From an uncultured Campylobacter sp. (GTDB lineage: Bacteria; Campylobacterota; Campylobacteria; Campylobacterales; Campylobacteraceae), in the NCBI RefSeq assembly GCF_963526985.1, contig NZ_CAURPW010000001.1, positions 62,001 through 126,000 of the forward strand: a stretch of DNA of 64,000 nucleotides, written 5' to 3'. The notes under the pieces were generated by a model that worked only from the letters and a program-made list of their open reading frames with translations, did no database searches and had not been told where the DNA came from. This document shows positions 62,689-64,000 of this stretch, in pieces. Position numbers and translations under genes: made by a program. Within the stretch, counting starts at the first letter, position 1. Each line of letters begins with the position of its first letter.

Positions 62689-63887
62689 TGTTAATCGTCC
62701 AAAAATACGGCGGCACGAGCGTAGGGACGCTTGAGAGGATAGAAAACGTCGCCGCTAGAGCGATAGAGGCTAAAAAAAGCGGAGCTGACATCGTAGTCGT
62801 GGTCTCGGCTATGAGCGGCGTGACTAATCAGCTGGTGGAGTACGCCGAGCATTATACGAAGGCTCCCGACGGCGTGGCGATGGATATGCTGCTTAGCTCC
62901 GGCGAGCGCGTTACCTGCGCGCTTTTAACGATAGCGCTGATAAATTTAGGCTATCCCGCAGTTGGTCTAAGCGGTAGGCTAGCGGGCATCATAACAGATA
63001 GCGTGCACACTAAGGCCAGGATCGAGGCGATAGATACTAAGCGTATGAAAGAGGAGCTAAAGGCGGGCAAGATCGTTGTCGTAGCGGGCTTTCAGGGTAT
63101 AGACGAAAAGGGCGACGTAACGACTCTGGGACGAGGCGGTAGCGATCTTAGCGCAGTGGCGATCGCAGGCGCGCTAGATGCGGATCTTTGCGAGATTTAT
63201 ACCGACGTAGACGGAGTTTATACCACCGATCCTCGCATCGAGCCAAAGGCTAAAAAGCTAGATAAAATCAGCTACGACGAGATGCTAGAGCTTGCGAGCC
63301 TAGGCGCAAAGGTGCTGCAAAACCGCTCAGTCGAGCTAGCTAAAAAGCTAAACGTAAATTTAGTCACCAGAAGCAGCTTTAATCACAACGAAGGAACACT
63401 AATAACAAAGGAAGAGAGTATGGAAGCAGTGCTAGTAAGCGGTATCGCGCTAGATAAAAACCAAGCTAGAGTAACTTTAAGAGGCGTGGTCGATAAACCG
63501 GGCATCGCGGCTGAAATTTTCACCGCGCTTGCAGAAAAAAACATAAACGTGGATATGATAATCCAAAACGTAGGCCAAGACGGCACGACGAATCTAGGCT
63601 TTACCGTACCGCAAAACGAACTTCACGTCGCAAAAGAGTGTATGGATAAACTAAGCGCGTCGAGGGAAATTTTATACAACGACGAGATAGTTAAGGTCTC
63701 GGTCGTGGGCGTAGGTATGAAAAGCCACACGGGAGTGGCGTCTCTAGCCTTTCAAACGCTAGCAAACGAAGGTATAAATATCCAAATGATATCTACAAGC
63801 GAGATAAAAATCTCAATGATTGTCGATCAAAAATACGGCGAGCTAGCCGTTCGCGCACTACACGAAGCTTATAAACTCGATAAATGA
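62688..63887 (+). CDS. lysC: aspartokinase
   Basis: First step of lysine/threonine/methionine synthesis. 399 residues: KYGGTSVGTLERIENVA at the start (ATP site), SSGERVTCALLT, TLGRGGSDLSAVA, TTDPRIEP, then two ACT domains (GVVDKPGIAAEIFTAL; GVGMKSHTGVASLAFQ) for feedback by lysine. Starts at TAATG after rppH; stop overlaps the hobA start (ATGA). Confidence 0.97.
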   Translation: MLIVQKYGGTSVGTLERIENVAARAIEAKKSGADIVVVVSAMSGVTNQLVEYAEHYTKAPDGVAMDMLLSSGERVTCALLTIALINLGYPAVGLSGRLAGIITDSVHTKARIEAIDTKRMKEELKAGKIVVVAGFQGIDEKGDVTTLGRGGSDLSAVAIAGALDADLCEIYTDVDGVYTTDPRIEPKAKKLDKISYDEMLELASLGAKVLQNRSVELAKKLNVNLVTRSSFNHNEGTLITKEESMEAVLVSGIALDKNQARVTLRGVVDKPGIAAEIFTALAEKNINVDMIIQNVGQDGTTNLGFTVPQNELHVAKECMDKLSASREILYNDEIVKVSVVGVGMKSHTGVASLAFQTLANEGINIQMISTSEIKISMIVDQKYGELAVRALHEAYKLDK

Positions 63888-64000
63888 GCGATTTTATAAA
63901 ATGGACGCTAGAAGCCATCCGCGAGGAGGGTTCGCTGATGAGCTGGATGGAGGAGAGGCGCACCGAGTGGACGCCTTTGCTCGCCTCGAAGCTTAAATTT
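63884..64000 (+). CDS. hobA: DnaA-associated initiator HobA (3' end cut by window)
   Basis: Only 39 codons are in the window: MSDFIKWTLEAIREEGSLMS and WMEERRTEWTPLLASKLK. The pattern and its place after lysC (rppH-lysC-hobA) identify HobA, the epsilonproteobacterial partner of DnaA in replication initiation. ATG 63884 overlaps the lysC stop by 4 bp. Confidence 0.8.
   Translation, partial: MSDFIKWTLEAIREEGSLMSWMEERRTEWTPLLASKLKF

Overview
The window is a chromosomal segment of an epsilonproteobacterium, almost certainly a Campylobacter of the higher-GC group (C. showae/rectus/curvus/concisus type); the species cannot be fixed from sequence alone. The signs are a CheB without receiver domain, a stand-alone FlhB C-terminal protein (FlhX), the futalosine menaquinone enzyme MqnC, an epsilonproteobacterial HobA, compact operons with 1-4 nt overlaps, extended -10 promoters, and local gene orders (rnr-holA, ilvC-yibQ-dprA-ruvX, queA-tatC-tatB-hemW, rppH-lysC-hobA) recalled from C. 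jejuni. I see no tRNA, rRNA, CRISPR array or prophage.

Layout. 1-7.1 kb: metG end, MurF-N-like orphan, queC, a multi-hairpin intergenic region, ybeY, and a phosphoesterase-psd-membrane-anchor operon. 7.4-10.5 kb: AlkC-like protein, lipoprotein, a broken Sel1/Hcp-like gene and a broken small ORF. 10.8-17.7 kb, minus strand: ychF, pepA, dedA, apt, a coiled-coil membrane protein, rpiB, an M50 protease, lepB, folD. 17.8-25.5 kb, plus strand: cytochrome c, hemL, AtpZ-like, two membrane proteins, FliK-like, flhX, cheB, cheR. 25.7-30.2 kb: envelope and transport genes. 30.5-36.2 kb: mqnC, M16-like, recG, membrane proteins. 36.6-40.9 kb: ankyrin protein, ogt, acnB. 41.0-41.6 kb: an IS1595/IS1016-type transposase relic. 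41.8-46.9 kb, minus strand: rpsR, ssb, rpsF, holA, rnr, HDOD. 47.0-50.9 kb: ilvC, divergent polysaccharide deacetylase, dprA, ruvX. 51.2-52.2 kb: two frameshifted genes (alpha/beta hydrolase, VOC protein). 52.3-56.7 kb: degenerate kinase-like protein, queA, tatC, tatB, hemW. 56.9-62.0 kb: a Fur-boxed iron-uptake cassette (AraC regulator, TonB receptor, PepSY protein) plus an unknown ORF, sitting where C. jejuni has hemW next to the nudix-lysC-hobA run. 62.2-64.0 kb: rppH, lysC, hobA (cut by the window end).

Most of the window is housekeeping. The unusual parts are four or five decayed genes, an SMR-family protein lacking the essential glutamate, a receiver/HATPase-like protein without catalytic signatures, an orphan MurF-N-like domain, a Cys/His-rich lipoprotein, and a very strong enrichment of the word AAATTT, both in intergenic DNA and in hydrophilic insertions within conserved proteins. 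AAATTT fits RAATTY, the sequence whose methylation I recall being needed for DNA uptake in C. jejuni.
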